Assembly (NCBI GenBank): GCA_002491905.1
Contig: DKWV01000035.1
Location: 61,309-125,308, forward strand
From: Lachnospiraceae bacterium UBA7143
GTDB lineage: Bacteria > Bacillota > Clostridia > Lachnospirales > Lachnospiraceae
Length of the DNA: 64,000 nucleotides
Direction of reading: 5' to 3'
The position numbers were made by a program, and so were the translations under genes. The notes beneath the pieces are model-generated. The model did no database searches. It saw nothing but the letters and a program-made list of their open reading frames with translations, and was not told the origin of the DNA. Of this stretch, positions 1-7,843 are shown one piece after another; positions within the stretch are counted from its first letter, which is position 1, and each line of letters opens with the position of its first letter.

Positions 1-326
1 GTCTGCAGACCCACAATCATAATTTTCGTCTCGCTTTTCTCCGCCAAATACCCAGCAAGCCCCGTCGATTCATGCAGCGCGCTGTTTACGGTTTTGTCAA
101 ATATGCGTTCCCCCTCTAAGGGGGCGAACGCCTCAAAGATCGCGAACTCGTCGTCTCCCACGGAAAATCCTGTGCCGGGACCGTCGTCATGCCTCACATA
201 CACAACCTCCACGCGATGTTTTCTGGCCTGCGCAATCAAAGCCTTTATATTCTCTTTCAGGCGCTCAAATGCAAACAGCCTTTCGTCCGTAATTCCCTTC
301 TGAGTATCCACCACAAGTAAAATCAT
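1..326 (-). CDS. isochorismatase-family cysteine hydrolase (partial, 3' end cut by window)
   Basis: The first 108 residues are visible; the gene runs off the left edge. It begins MILLVVDTQKG, the usual start of the isochorismatase/nicotinamidase fold with the catalytic Asp at position 7. A second family landmark, FDKTVNSAL, lies around residues 77-85 and supplies the catalytic Lys. The visible end is IMIVGLQ, just before where the family carries its nucleophilic Cys, which is outside the window. The start is the ATG at 326. These enzymes hydrolyse small amides or isochorismate-like substrates in the cytoplasm. The exact substrate cannot be read from this part. It is transcribed leftwards, divergently from the XRE gene. 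Confidence 0.85.
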   Translation of the reverse strand, partial: MILLVVDTQKGITDERLFAFERLKENIKALIAQARKHRVEVVYVRHDDGPGTGFSVGDDEFAIFEAFAPLEGERIFDKTVNSALHESTGLAGYLAEKSETKIMIVGLQ

Positions 327-617
327 ATCCTTCTCCGTTCTGTGACAATAGCATAGCATGAAAATGCTTTTTCATTTTCCTTTATAGCTTAACACGTACC
401 CATAGCAAAAACAATTCTTCTGTCAAAATCCACTTTACATCCACCTATATTTTACTATTCATTAATTTTTATTCCATTATTTTCCAGATTCTATTCTTTA
501 TATTAAATTTGCTTTTTTATTCCTTAAAATACAATACAGTAAAAGTATCAACATATCTATTTTGAAACACAATGGCCTGCGGACTCCTTACATAGTCTGC
601 TTTACTATCAGAAAAAG
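327..617. other. AT-rich divergent intergenic region
   Basis: About 290 bases between the isochorismatase-like gene and the XRE regulator, clearly richer in A and T than the rest of the window. It must hold promoters for both divergent genes, but I see no -35/-10 pair good enough to name. No convincing ORF. Confidence 0.5.
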
Positions 618-638
618 GCCAAAGCGCTCCGCTTTGGC
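618..638 (+). promoter_or_regulatory. perfect 9-bp dyad just upstream of the XRE gene ribosome site
   Basis: GCCAAAGCG, a 3-base spacer CTC, then CGCTTTGGC. It ends three bases before the GGAG Shine-Dalgarno sequence at 641-644. It could be an operator for the adjacent XRE protein or an mRNA hairpin that limits access to the ribosome site. Confidence 0.6.
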
Positions 639-650
639 ATGGAGAAAACA

Positions 651-1010
651 ATGGAATTTGGTGAATTTCTGGCTAAACTCAGAAAAGAAAAAGGGTATCT
701 TCAAAAAGAAATTGCCGCCTATCTGAATGTAACAGTGGCGACTGTTTCCAACTACGAAAAGGGCGTACATACACCTGATCTGAATACTTTGATTAAACTT
801 GCTGATTTTTACGACGTATCCACGGATTTTCTTTTACAGCGAACAGGGTACCGTGCAAGCATCAGTACGTTGAACAAACGCCTTTCTGCAGACTACACTG
901 TCAGCGATCTCATGAACACAACATTAGAATTAGACCGCCACAACACTGCCGCTCTTTTGGATTATTACGAGCTGCTGACACTCAGGAACTCTGTCAATCG
1001 GGCAAATTAG
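651..1010 (+). CDS. small XRE-family helix-turn-helix transcriptional regulator
   Basis: A 119-residue protein. Residues 1-60 are a Cro/C1-type helix-turn-helix: FLAKLRKEKGYLQKEIAAYL, then VTVATVSNYEKG as the recognition helix and DLNTLIKLADFYDVSTDFLL as the closing helices. The remaining 60 residues are helical with no known ligand domain. I chose the ATG at 651 rather than the in-frame ATG at 639 because GGAG at 641-644 is spaced six bases from 651 and overlaps the earlier ATG. Genes of this kind usually repress their own promoter or a neighbouring one; the dyad at 618-638 is the natural candidate site. The target is not known. Confidence 0.88.
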   Translation: MEFGEFLAKLRKEKGYLQKEIAAYLNVTVATVSNYEKGVHTPDLNTLIKLADFYDVSTDFLLQRTGYRASISTLNKRLSADYTVSDLMNTTLELDRHNTAALLDYYELLTLRNSVNRAN

Positions 1011-1118
1011 ACAGCCCTGACAAAAGGCGGTAAAGATGCCCTTTCAAAGCAGGCGGCCGGATCATCACCTCATCAGGATCCCGACTGCTTTCTTTGCGTT
1101 GTCTTCCCATGCCGCGCC

Positions 1119-1781
1119 CTACCCCTCCTGTACCACGGCGTGACTGAGAATATAAAAAATCTCCTGCCCGGGCTGCCATTCCTTTTTCATCGGCTCAAAC
1201 CGTTTGTCAAACTCCGCGGCAGCTGCGCTGTCATATGCATACGCCGGACTGTCCAGGTAGACCCATTTTTCTCCGGCTAAAGCTCCCGCACACAGTTCCT
1301 TTACCAGCATAGCTGCCGGGTATTTCCCGTCCGGGGTGCTGACACCAAACTTCTGACAGCTCTGAAACCCCCGCGCCACATAGTTACCGGGATCTCCGAA
1401 AATCACAATCGCACTGTACCCAAGCGCTGCCGCTTTTTGAAAGCTGTGCTCCAGAAGCCGTTTCCCGATTCCCCTGCGCTGATACGCCGGATGGACGCTG
1501 AGAGGCCCAAAAGTGAGAATGGGCATTTCCCCTCCATCCTCACCCACAAGTTTCGTCTTTGTATACATCACATTTCCCACGATACTGCCATCCGCGGTTC
1601 TGGCCACAAAATCAAGCTCCGGGATAAAATCCTCATGGTCCCGCAGGACATGGGCCAGATAGTGCTCCTCGCAGCCAGGTACATTAACATTCCAAAAGGC
1701 TTTCCGTGTCAGCGCCTCCACCTCATCAAAATCCCCCTGCGATTCGTTTTCAATCCTGATATCACTGTATTCATCCCTCAT
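1119..1781 (-). CDS. GNAT-family N-acetyltransferase
   Basis: A 220-residue predicted acetyltransferase. The acetyl-CoA binding core is seen as LSVHPAYQRRGIGKRLLEHS (about residues 95-114), the usual beta-4/alpha-3 pyrophosphate loop, with FGDPGNYVARGF following, where YxxxGF is typical of the YhbS-like branch. The C-terminal third (EKWVYLDSPAYAY... EFDKRFEPMKKEW) also fits that branch. The ATG at 1781 has GGAGG eight bases upstream; a GTG two codons earlier at 1787 is possible. The substrate is unknown. It follows the truncated HAD gene on the same strand and may share its transcript. Confidence 0.88.
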   Translation of the reverse strand: MRDEYSDIRIENESQGDFDEVEALTRKAFWNVNVPGCEEHYLAHVLRDHEDFIPELDFVARTADGSIVGNVMYTKTKLVGEDGGEMPILTFGPLSVHPAYQRRGIGKRLLEHSFQKAAALGYSAIVIFGDPGNYVARGFQSCQKFGVSTPDGKYPAAMLVKELCAGALAGEKWVYLDSPAYAYDSAAAAEFDKRFEPMKKEWQPGQEIFYILSHAVVQEG

Positions 1782-1873
1782 AGCCACATCCTCCTCCCGT
1801 TCGCTTTACAGGGAACCGCCGTTGTGCTTCTCTTTTCCACCGGTAATCTATCGGCTTTCCGACAAAACCCCGA

Positions 1874-2275
1874 TCAGTCGATATTGCTGATTACCGCTGT
1901 GCGGATACCCGTTTTTTCCAGATATGCCAGCATCTTCTCCGTATTTGGCATCACGGCACCGGGGGAGGCTGCCGTCCATTCAATCTCCTCCAGCTCCTCA
2001 TAGGAAATGCTGAAGGTAAGTCCCAGATATTCATAAATCAACCGCATAAACTGACACTGGTTGATTTCTATGCCGACGTCTCTCCCCTTCTGAAGCCGTT
2101 CAAACAGTTTCTGTACCTCAATATAAATCTGCTTTGCGGTAAGATGCAGCGGATTTTCCACAATATAGGGAAAGGCCGCCTCCTCACAGCGCAGGGCGTC
2201 AAATCCCGGCTCGCAGAGCAGCGTATGTCCGTAATCGAACAGAATCATCTCCGGTTTTTTCATCTGTAATCCCAT
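1874..2275 (-). pseudogene. truncated HAD-superfamily hydrolase
   Basis: Only 133 residues are open, while HAD hydrolases of this type usually run to about 220-240. Motif I is present as ILFDYGHTLL, where the usual second Asp of DxD is replaced by a DYGHT form seen in some HADs. The cap follows, and the protein stops at TAVISNID, exactly at motif II, so the motif III Lys and the motif IV acidic pair are missing. Beyond the TGA the frame continues SGF...DRLP, which resembles what usually follows motif II (SG...R..RLLP), suggesting a nonsense mutation followed by loss of the 3' part. The start is ATG 2275, two codons or so past the pyrC stop; ATG 2263 is also possible. Probably not an active enzyme. 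Confidence 0.6.
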
Positions 2276-2283
2276 TTCCCTTC

Positions 2284-3606
2284 TCAGTCCATTTCCCTGC
2301 AGTATACAATCTTCCCGCCGCATATGGTATATCCGACCACCCCCGGCATCGTCTCCCCCACAAAGGGCGAATTTGCTGCCTTTGACGCGAAGTCCTTCAC
2401 CACCCATTCCTTTTTCGGATCAAACACCACCAGATCGGCAGGGCCGCCTTCCGCCAGATACCCGGCGTCGAGATGATACAGTTTCGCCGGAGCAAAGCTC
2501 ATCTTTTCCACCAGCTTCATCATGGAAAGATACCCTTTGTTCACCAGCTCCCTGATTCCAAGCGAAAGAGCTGTCTCCAGACCGATAATGCCGCTGGGCG
2601 CCTCCGTCAGGGACTTCGCCTTTTCTTCCGCGCTGTGGGGCGCGTGGTCCGTGGCGATCATATCGATGGTACCGTCCCGCAGCCCTTCTATGACGGCGAG
2701 ACGGTCTTCTTCCTCCCTGAGGGGCGGATTCATCTTCGCAAGCGTTCCGTATTGGATCACGGCCTCCTCCGTCAGGGTAAAATGATGGGGCGCAGCTTCC
2801 GCAAAAATATGGCTGCTCTTTTTTTTCGCCTGCCGCACCAGCTCCACGGCTTCCTTCGTGCTGATATGCTGGATGGAAAGGTCGGCCTCCTCCTCTGCCG
2901 CGATCTGCAGATCGCGCTCCACCATGAAAATTTCCGCCTCTCTTGGCGAACCTCCTATCCCGAAATGCGCGGCTGCCTTTCCCGCATTCACGCCGTTATT
3001 TTTTATAAGCGCCGGATTTTCCTCATGGAGGCTGATCGGTTTCCCGCACTTTGCCGCCCGCCGTAATGCCTCCCGGAGCAGCGTTTCGTCCATCAGCGGT
3101 ATGCCGTCATCGGTAAAGCCCGCCGCCCCCTGCCCGCCCAGCATTTCCATATCCGTCAGCTCTTTCCCCTGAAGTCCTTTCGTCACATTAGCGCAGGAAT
3201 AGACGTGAATCCCCGTCTCTTTTCCCCTATTCAGCACATAGGCAAGCGTTTCCGGGTTATCCACCGTCGGCTTCGTGTTCGCCATCAGCACCACCGATGT
3301 AAAACCACCCTTTGCCGCCGCAGCTGCCCCGGTATAGATATCTTCCTTATAGGTAAAACCCGGATCCCTGAAATGCACATGTACGTCCACCAGACCCGGT
3401 GCTACATTTTGACCATTTAAGTCAATTTCCTTGACGTAATCCGTGCAGGCATCCTGCCCCAATGCATCACCCGCCATCTCCGCCACCGGTGTACCCTTTG
3501 ACGCAATCCTCACAATTTTTCCGGCATCCGAATCAATCAGAATATCCCGGTATCCTTCCGTCCCTGACGCAGGATCGACCATATATCCGTTTTTTAATAG
3601 GAGCAT
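2284..3606 (-). CDS. pyrC: dihydroorotase
   Basis: A 440-residue amidohydrolase that closes carbamoyl-aspartate to dihydroorotate in pyrimidine synthesis. The zinc-binding DVHVHFRDPG sits at residues 74-83, followed by the substrate-loop GGFTSVVLMANTKP. GKPISLHEE, LSIQHIST and MIATDHAPH give the remaining metal-binding His and catalytic Asp in the expected order, and EAPSGIIGLET is a class I signature. I start at ATG 3606, which has GAAGG eight bases upstream, rather than at 3621. No other pyr gene is in the window, so it is outside a classical pyr operon. The truncated HAD gene follows nine bases after its stop and was probably cotranscribed. Confidence 0.95.
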   Translation of the reverse strand: MLLLKNGYMVDPASGTEGYRDILIDSDAGKIVRIASKGTPVAEMAGDALGQDACTDYVKEIDLNGQNVAPGLVDVHVHFRDPGFTYKEDIYTGAAAAAKGGFTSVVLMANTKPTVDNPETLAYVLNRGKETGIHVYSCANVTKGLQGKELTDMEMLGGQGAAGFTDDGIPLMDETLLREALRRAAKCGKPISLHEENPALIKNNGVNAGKAAAHFGIGGSPREAEIFMVERDLQIAAEEEADLSIQHISTKEAVELVRQAKKKSSHIFAEAAPHHFTLTEEAVIQYGTLAKMNPPLREEEDRLAVIEGLRDGTIDMIATDHAPHSAEEKAKSLTEAPSGIIGLETALSLGIRELVNKGYLSMMKLVEKMSFAPAKLYHLDAGYLAEGGPADLVVFDPKKEWVVKDFASKAANSPFVGETMPGVVGYTICGGKIVYCREMD

Positions 3607-3696
3607 AATAGTTACCTTCACGACCTGTTTTTATGTATTTATTATATAATGGGCCGTTCGGCCAAATCAAGTTCAGAATCCGTATTCTCCTACTGT

Positions 3697-4125
3697 TTAT
3701 TCAAATACCACCGGCTTCTGCAAAAATTCCGTCTTCACCACCACATATGGGTAGCTTGCCACCTGCTTGCTCTTCTCCTCCGGTGATGGTCCGATCAGAT
3801 TTGTGTCAATATAAACGGCATTTGCCGTCTCGTACAGATCATTCACCGCAATACTGTAGCCCCCTGTCTGCTGTATTCCGTACCCCACGCAGATATAGAG
3901 AAAGCCCTGATCCTCAAAAGTCAGCTTAAAGGCATCTTCCTTCCTCTCCTCAATCTTAGAAAGAAGCTCCCCCGGTATATTGTCCTCCGCAATCACCGTG
4001 TATTCCAAATCTTTAATTTTTGCCATAGGGTCCTGTTTCTGCCCGCAGGAGTATACCGCAAAACACAGCAGACAGACCAGCCCTATGCTTACCATTCTCC
4101 TCTGATACTCGCTTAATCCGCCCAT
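3697..4125 (-). CDS. PrcB-like C-terminal-domain lipoprotein
   Basis: A 142-residue exported lipoprotein. A hydrophobic signal peptide ends in a lipobox FAVYSC, with Cys27 as the lipid site. The C-terminal part, GGYSIAVNDLYETANAVYID followed by a conserved SYPYVVVKT, matches the PrcB C-terminal domain, named from a spirochaete protease-complex subunit but widespread as a stand-alone domain in Firmicutes. The start ATG 4125 has GGAGG six bases upstream. No protease partner is next to it. Function at the membrane surface is unknown. Confidence 0.75.
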   Translation of the reverse strand: MGGLSEYQRRMVSIGLVCLLCFAVYSCGQKQDPMAKIKDLEYTVIAEDNIPGELLSKIEERKEDAFKLTFEDQGFLYICVGYGIQQTGGYSIAVNDLYETANAVYIDTNLIGPSPEEKSKQVASYPYVVVKTEFLQKPVVFE

Positions 4126-4173
4126 AATTTCCTCCGCATATCCTCTTACTATCTAATTTATTATGCGAAGGCA

Positions 4174-4203
4174 TTGTCTATTCCTACAGAATAATGCTAT
4201 ACT
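4174..4203 (+). promoter_or_regulatory. predicted sigma-A promoter of plsC
   Basis: TTGTCT (4174-4179), 18-base spacer, TATACT (4198-4203), about 40 bases before the plsC start at 4242. It overlaps the first in-frame ATG at 4194, which supports the downstream start. Confidence 0.55.
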
Positions 4204-4241
4204 TATTACAAAATACAGAAAAACACAGAAAGGTTTCCGCC

Positions 4242-4976
4242 ATGATACGTCTGATACTAGTAGCCACCTTCGTCGTGCTGTTCCTGATTTTCAGCATTCC
4301 GCTTTTAATCTTTGAATACTTCCTCGGAAAATGCAACCCAGCCGCCAAGGACAAAACCTCCCTGGCCATCGTAAACTGGGCTTTCCGCTGCGTTCTTTTC
4401 CTGGCGGGTGTGTCCGTTACGGTAATCGGTGAGGAAAATGTTCCAAAGGACACGCCTGTCCTCTATATCGGGAACCACCGAAGCTATTTCGACATCGTCA
4501 TGACCTATGTGCGCGTGCCCAGACCTACTGGCTACATAGCAAAGATCGGGATGCTCAAGGTGCCCCTTCTCTCAAACTGGATGAAAAATCTGCACTGTCT
4601 CTTCCTTGACAGGCAGGATATCAAGCAGGGAATGAAAACGATTCTCACAGCGGTGGAAAAAGTAAAATCCGGCATTTCTATCTGCATCTTCCCGGAGGGA
4701 AGCCGCAGCACCGAGCCGGACACTTTTCTTCCTTTCCACGGCGGCAGCTTTAAAATCGCCGAGAAATCCGGCTGTCCCATTGTTCCCATGAGCATCAACA
4801 ACGCCGACCAGGTGTGGGAAGCCCATCTGCCCAAAATCAAAAAGACGCATGTGGTCATCGAGTACGGCAGACCCATCTACATAAAAGACCTCGACAAAGA
4901 CCAGAAGCGCCGTATCGACGACACGGTATTGTCTATAATCAAGGAAATGTACTTCCATAACAAGGAACTTGTGTAG
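4242..4976 (+). CDS. plsC: 1-acyl-sn-glycerol-3-phosphate acyltransferase
   Basis: A 244-residue membrane acyltransferase that adds the second acyl chain to lysophosphatidic acid in phospholipid synthesis. An N-terminal membrane helix spans about residues 2-25. The HX4D catalytic motif is NHRSYFD (His79, Asp84) and the substrate-binding motif is IFPEGSRS near residue 147; both are intact. A further segment, GCPIVPMSINNA, is the typical fourth block. I chose ATG 4242, with GAAAGG eight bases upstream, over ATG 4194. It is one of the few plus-strand genes and is convergent with the GH9-like gene. Confidence 0.93.
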   Translation: MIRLILVATFVVLFLIFSIPLLIFEYFLGKCNPAAKDKTSLAIVNWAFRCVLFLAGVSVTVIGEENVPKDTPVLYIGNHRSYFDIVMTYVRVPRPTGYIAKIGMLKVPLLSNWMKNLHCLFLDRQDIKQGMKTILTAVEKVKSGISICIFPEGSRSTEPDTFLPFHGGSFKIAEKSGCPIVPMSINNADQVWEAHLPKIKKTHVVIEYGRPIYIKDLDKDQKRRIDDTVLSIIKEMYFHNKELV

Positions 4977-4981
4977 GTTTT

Positions 4982-6577
4982 TTATTCTTCCCCCACCACC
5001 AGCTCATCGTCCATAATGGCGGCAAACAAAAGCAATAACTCCGCGTTCTGGTCCACCTGGTTCATAATTCCCAGGCTCGCATCCACGTCGCGGTAATTAC
5101 GTCCGCCCACACCGTCCAGATAGGATATGGACTGCAGGTTGCGTCCCAGCATATAGTGCAGATGGTTCTCCAGCACCGTCCCATACTCATGGTTCGTGAT
5201 GATGTGATCCACCACAGCCAGCCTTGTCATATTCCTCAAAAGCCCGGCATTTCCGCCCTGCTTCTCATCCGTGTTCACAAGGAGCTTAAAATCCTTGGAT
5301 CCATAGGATATTTTCTCTCCCCAGCGCATCAGGTTCTGCGTCACGGCTCCGCACAGATCCATATCTACCTTCTGCTTCGTGGAAAGGTAGGTCACACACC
5401 CCCAGAAAATGAAATCATTTTCCAGATCCGGCTCCGTGTTCTGTGACAGATAATTTCTGACCACGCTGTGATACTGGTATCCCCCGGTAGCCCGGTAAAG
5501 CTCCGCCGCCGCGAAGAAATACTGCTCCTGCGATATATCCGCCAGATAATTCTCCGCGTAACGGTATGCCCTGTCCGAAGCCTTCAGACACAAGGTCGCA
5601 AATTCCCTGTCACAGCTCTGGTAAAGATAGCTGAATTTAGCCATAGTCGCCGCAAAATTTATGGTCGCATTCATGGTAATGCCATCAATATAGAGAATAT
5701 ACCCTGACGTCTTATTGTCCACGGAACTTACGGAGGCATACACCGCCCCGCTGTTTTCATCCTGCATCTTTAAAAGCCAGTCAATCTCGTACTTCACCTC
5801 ATCAAGCACATCAGGGATCCCGTTTCCGCTCTCCGGTATTCCCATATCATCGCCCATATAATCAGGATACAGTTCATAGGAAAGAAGCAGGGTATTGACC
5901 GTCTGACAGCCTCTTACCACATCCCGGCTCCCGATTTCGTCCACGTGCCAGCCCCCCGACACGTCCCGCTTAATCATCGCCTCCTCCTTCATCTGCGCCT
6001 CCCTGGAATGGCAGGCGTTATGCGCCGCCTCACCGGCAAGTTCAGAGGAAAGGGTCAGTCCGCAGCGGTTAAAGTAATACTGCTTAAACACCTTGGTAAA
6101 AAGAGCCCGGTAAGGCTCCTGCGCAATTTCAAAGGCGTAAGAACAGCCAATTGAAGGCGCCTGTATGTAATATGTCCCCACCGTGTTAAAATCCGTAAAA
6201 TCCGCATAGCTGATATATGCGTTTACGGAAGAGTCATACCCCTTGCTTTCTATCTTACCTGTATAAACCTCACGGCCGGTTTTGGCATCCAGAACAGAAA
6301 AAGTCTCCGGCGGCGTCTCACCGTTTATCATAGCCACCTTATTGCTGTCAACAGAATATCCCACCTGATCCACCAGAATGCTTGGCAGGCTCTCCGGCAC
6401 TTCATAATTGAACTCCGGTGAAAGGCCCAGGCTGGTAAACTCGTCCGTCTCCTCCCTGCCTGACAGGGAATCCACCTGAAAGTCTTCCAGATTACCGCAG
6501 CCTGTCACCATCGTGAGTATAAGAATAAGGGCAAGAGCCCTGCCTGTTGTTTTCTGAAAAATACCACTCTTCCGCAT
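4982..6577 (-). CDS. GH9-like lipoprotein, catalytic residues apparently lost
   Basis: A 531-residue lipoprotein. The signal peptide ends at a lipobox TMVTGC (Cys27). An N-terminal Ig-like cellulase domain (SILVDQVGY... onward) is followed by a glycoside hydrolase family 9 (alpha/alpha)6 barrel: CHSREAQ, SGGWHVDEIGSRDVV, GIPDVLDEVKYEIDWLLKMQ, and near the end HYMLGRNLQSISYLDGVGG. In active GH9 enzymes the GGW block carries DAGD, which holds the catalytic base; here it reads VDEIGSRD. The C-terminal PHHR block is absent, and the acid Glu of NEVA reads NQVD. It therefore looks like a GH9 fold reused for binding or a very unusual enzyme. ATG 6577 has AGGA seven bases upstream and gives a normal lipoprotein signal. 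Confidence 0.8.
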   Translation of the reverse strand: MRKSGIFQKTTGRALALILILTMVTGCGNLEDFQVDSLSGREETDEFTSLGLSPEFNYEVPESLPSILVDQVGYSVDSNKVAMINGETPPETFSVLDAKTGREVYTGKIESKGYDSSVNAYISYADFTDFNTVGTYYIQAPSIGCSYAFEIAQEPYRALFTKVFKQYYFNRCGLTLSSELAGEAAHNACHSREAQMKEEAMIKRDVSGGWHVDEIGSRDVVRGCQTVNTLLLSYELYPDYMGDDMGIPESGNGIPDVLDEVKYEIDWLLKMQDENSGAVYASVSSVDNKTSGYILYIDGITMNATINFAATMAKFSYLYQSCDREFATLCLKASDRAYRYAENYLADISQEQYFFAAAELYRATGGYQYHSVVRNYLSQNTEPDLENDFIFWGCVTYLSTKQKVDMDLCGAVTQNLMRWGEKISYGSKDFKLLVNTDEKQGGNAGLLRNMTRLAVVDHIITNHEYGTVLENHLHYMLGRNLQSISYLDGVGGRNYRDVDASLGIMNQVDQNAELLLLFAAIMDDELVVGEE

Positions 6578-6669
6578 TATTTTGTCCTGTTTATCCGTTT
6601 TCTTCTTCCACTGGCCACTGTCGTCACGTACATTGTACCACATTCTTTCGGGCCATAACAGATACCATT

Positions 6670-7833
6670 TCAGAAAGAAGCGCCGCTCTCCTTTGACGAG
6701 TACACAATCTCGCCGTCGATCAGCGTATACAGGGTTTTGGTAAATACTTCCGTAGGGTTCCCATTAAAAACCGCTATATCAGCGTCCTTGCCAGGCGCAA
6801 GACTTCCCACCTGGCTGTCCACACCGCAGATTTTCGCCGCGTTTATCGTGATGGCTCGAAGCCCCTCTTCCGGGGACATACCTGCCTTTACTGCAAGGCC
6901 TGCGCAGATTGGAAGAAACTGGATTTTGGAGACCGGGTGATCCGTGGTAACAGCCGTCAGAATCCCATGCCCGGACAGAAGCCCCGCCGTCTTAAAGGCC
7001 ATGTTCTGCACCTCGATCTTATTGCGGCTGGCCATATCGGGTCCCACAATCGCCGGATAACCTGCCTCCTTCAGTTCTCCCATAATCAGATGCCCTTCGC
7101 TGCAGTGATCGAGTGTCATCCGCAGATGAAATTCCCTGGCAATGCGCACCGCGGTCAAAATATCATCGGCCCTGTGTACATGGGCCTTTAAAGGAATTTC
7201 TCCCCGGAGAACAGGAAGCCAGCACTCATAGCGGAAATCCATTTCCTGTTCCTTATTCTTTTCCCTTTTTTCCCGGTATGCCACCGCCTTTGTCAGTTCT
7301 TCCCGCAGAAGCGCGGCGATAGCCATGCGGGTGGAGGGGGATACCCCCTGTCCCGAATAATTTACCTTGGGATTCTCCCCGAAGGCAACTTTCATGGCCG
7401 CCGGCGCTTTCACGATCATATTGTCAATGCATCTTCCGTGGGTTTTTACAAAGGCAAACTGTCCGCCAACCACATTGGCGCTTCCGGGACCGATCATCGC
7501 GGAGGTAATACCCGCCTGCAAAGCGTCGTCAAATGCCGCATCCATAGGGTTGATGGCGTCAATGGCACGCAGATAAGGCGTGACAGGGTTTACATTCTCA
7601 TTGCAGTCATCCCCCTCCATTCCCTTCTTCTCCTCGGTGATTCCCATATGACAATGTGCCTCAATGATGCCCGGCATCACCAGACTGCCCTGCACGTCAA
7701 GAACTTCCCCCTCCGCTTTCGGACAGTCCTTCATATCTCCCAGGGCGGCGATCTTTCCGTCCCGGATTTCCACATAGCCGTCCGAAAAGTCGCGCTCCTC
7801 CATTGTCTTTATATTTCCGTGTACGATAAACAT
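6670..7833 (-). CDS. amidohydrolase (imidazolonepropionase-like)
   Basis: A 387-residue cytoplasmic metal-dependent hydrolase of the amidohydrolase superfamily. The first metal motif is IIEAHCHMGI near residue 58, preceded by the small beta-sandwich strand set (GYVEIRDGKIAALG). Later landmarks are PLKAHVHRADDI, MTLDHCSEGH and VTTDHPVSK, the last carrying the catalytic Asp, and then the C-terminal GSLAPGKDADIAVFNG that is standard in the superfamily. ATG 7833 has GGGAG six bases upstream. It starts ten bases after the SpoIIQ-like stop, so it is probably the last gene of the spoIID-spoIIQ transcript, though no sporulation role is known. Substrate unknown. Confidence 0.85.
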   Translation of the reverse strand: MFIVHGNIKTMEERDFSDGYVEIRDGKIAALGDMKDCPKAEGEVLDVQGSLVMPGIIEAHCHMGITEEKKGMEGDDCNENVNPVTPYLRAIDAINPMDAAFDDALQAGITSAMIGPGSANVVGGQFAFVKTHGRCIDNMIVKAPAAMKVAFGENPKVNYSGQGVSPSTRMAIAALLREELTKAVAYREKREKNKEQEMDFRYECWLPVLRGEIPLKAHVHRADDILTAVRIAREFHLRMTLDHCSEGHLIMGELKEAGYPAIVGPDMASRNKIEVQNMAFKTAGLLSGHGILTAVTTDHPVSKIQFLPICAGLAVKAGMSPEEGLRAITINAAKICGVDSQVGSLAPGKDADIAVFNGNPTEVFTKTLYTLIDGEIVYSSKESGASF

Positions 7834-7843
7834 TGTTTTCTCC

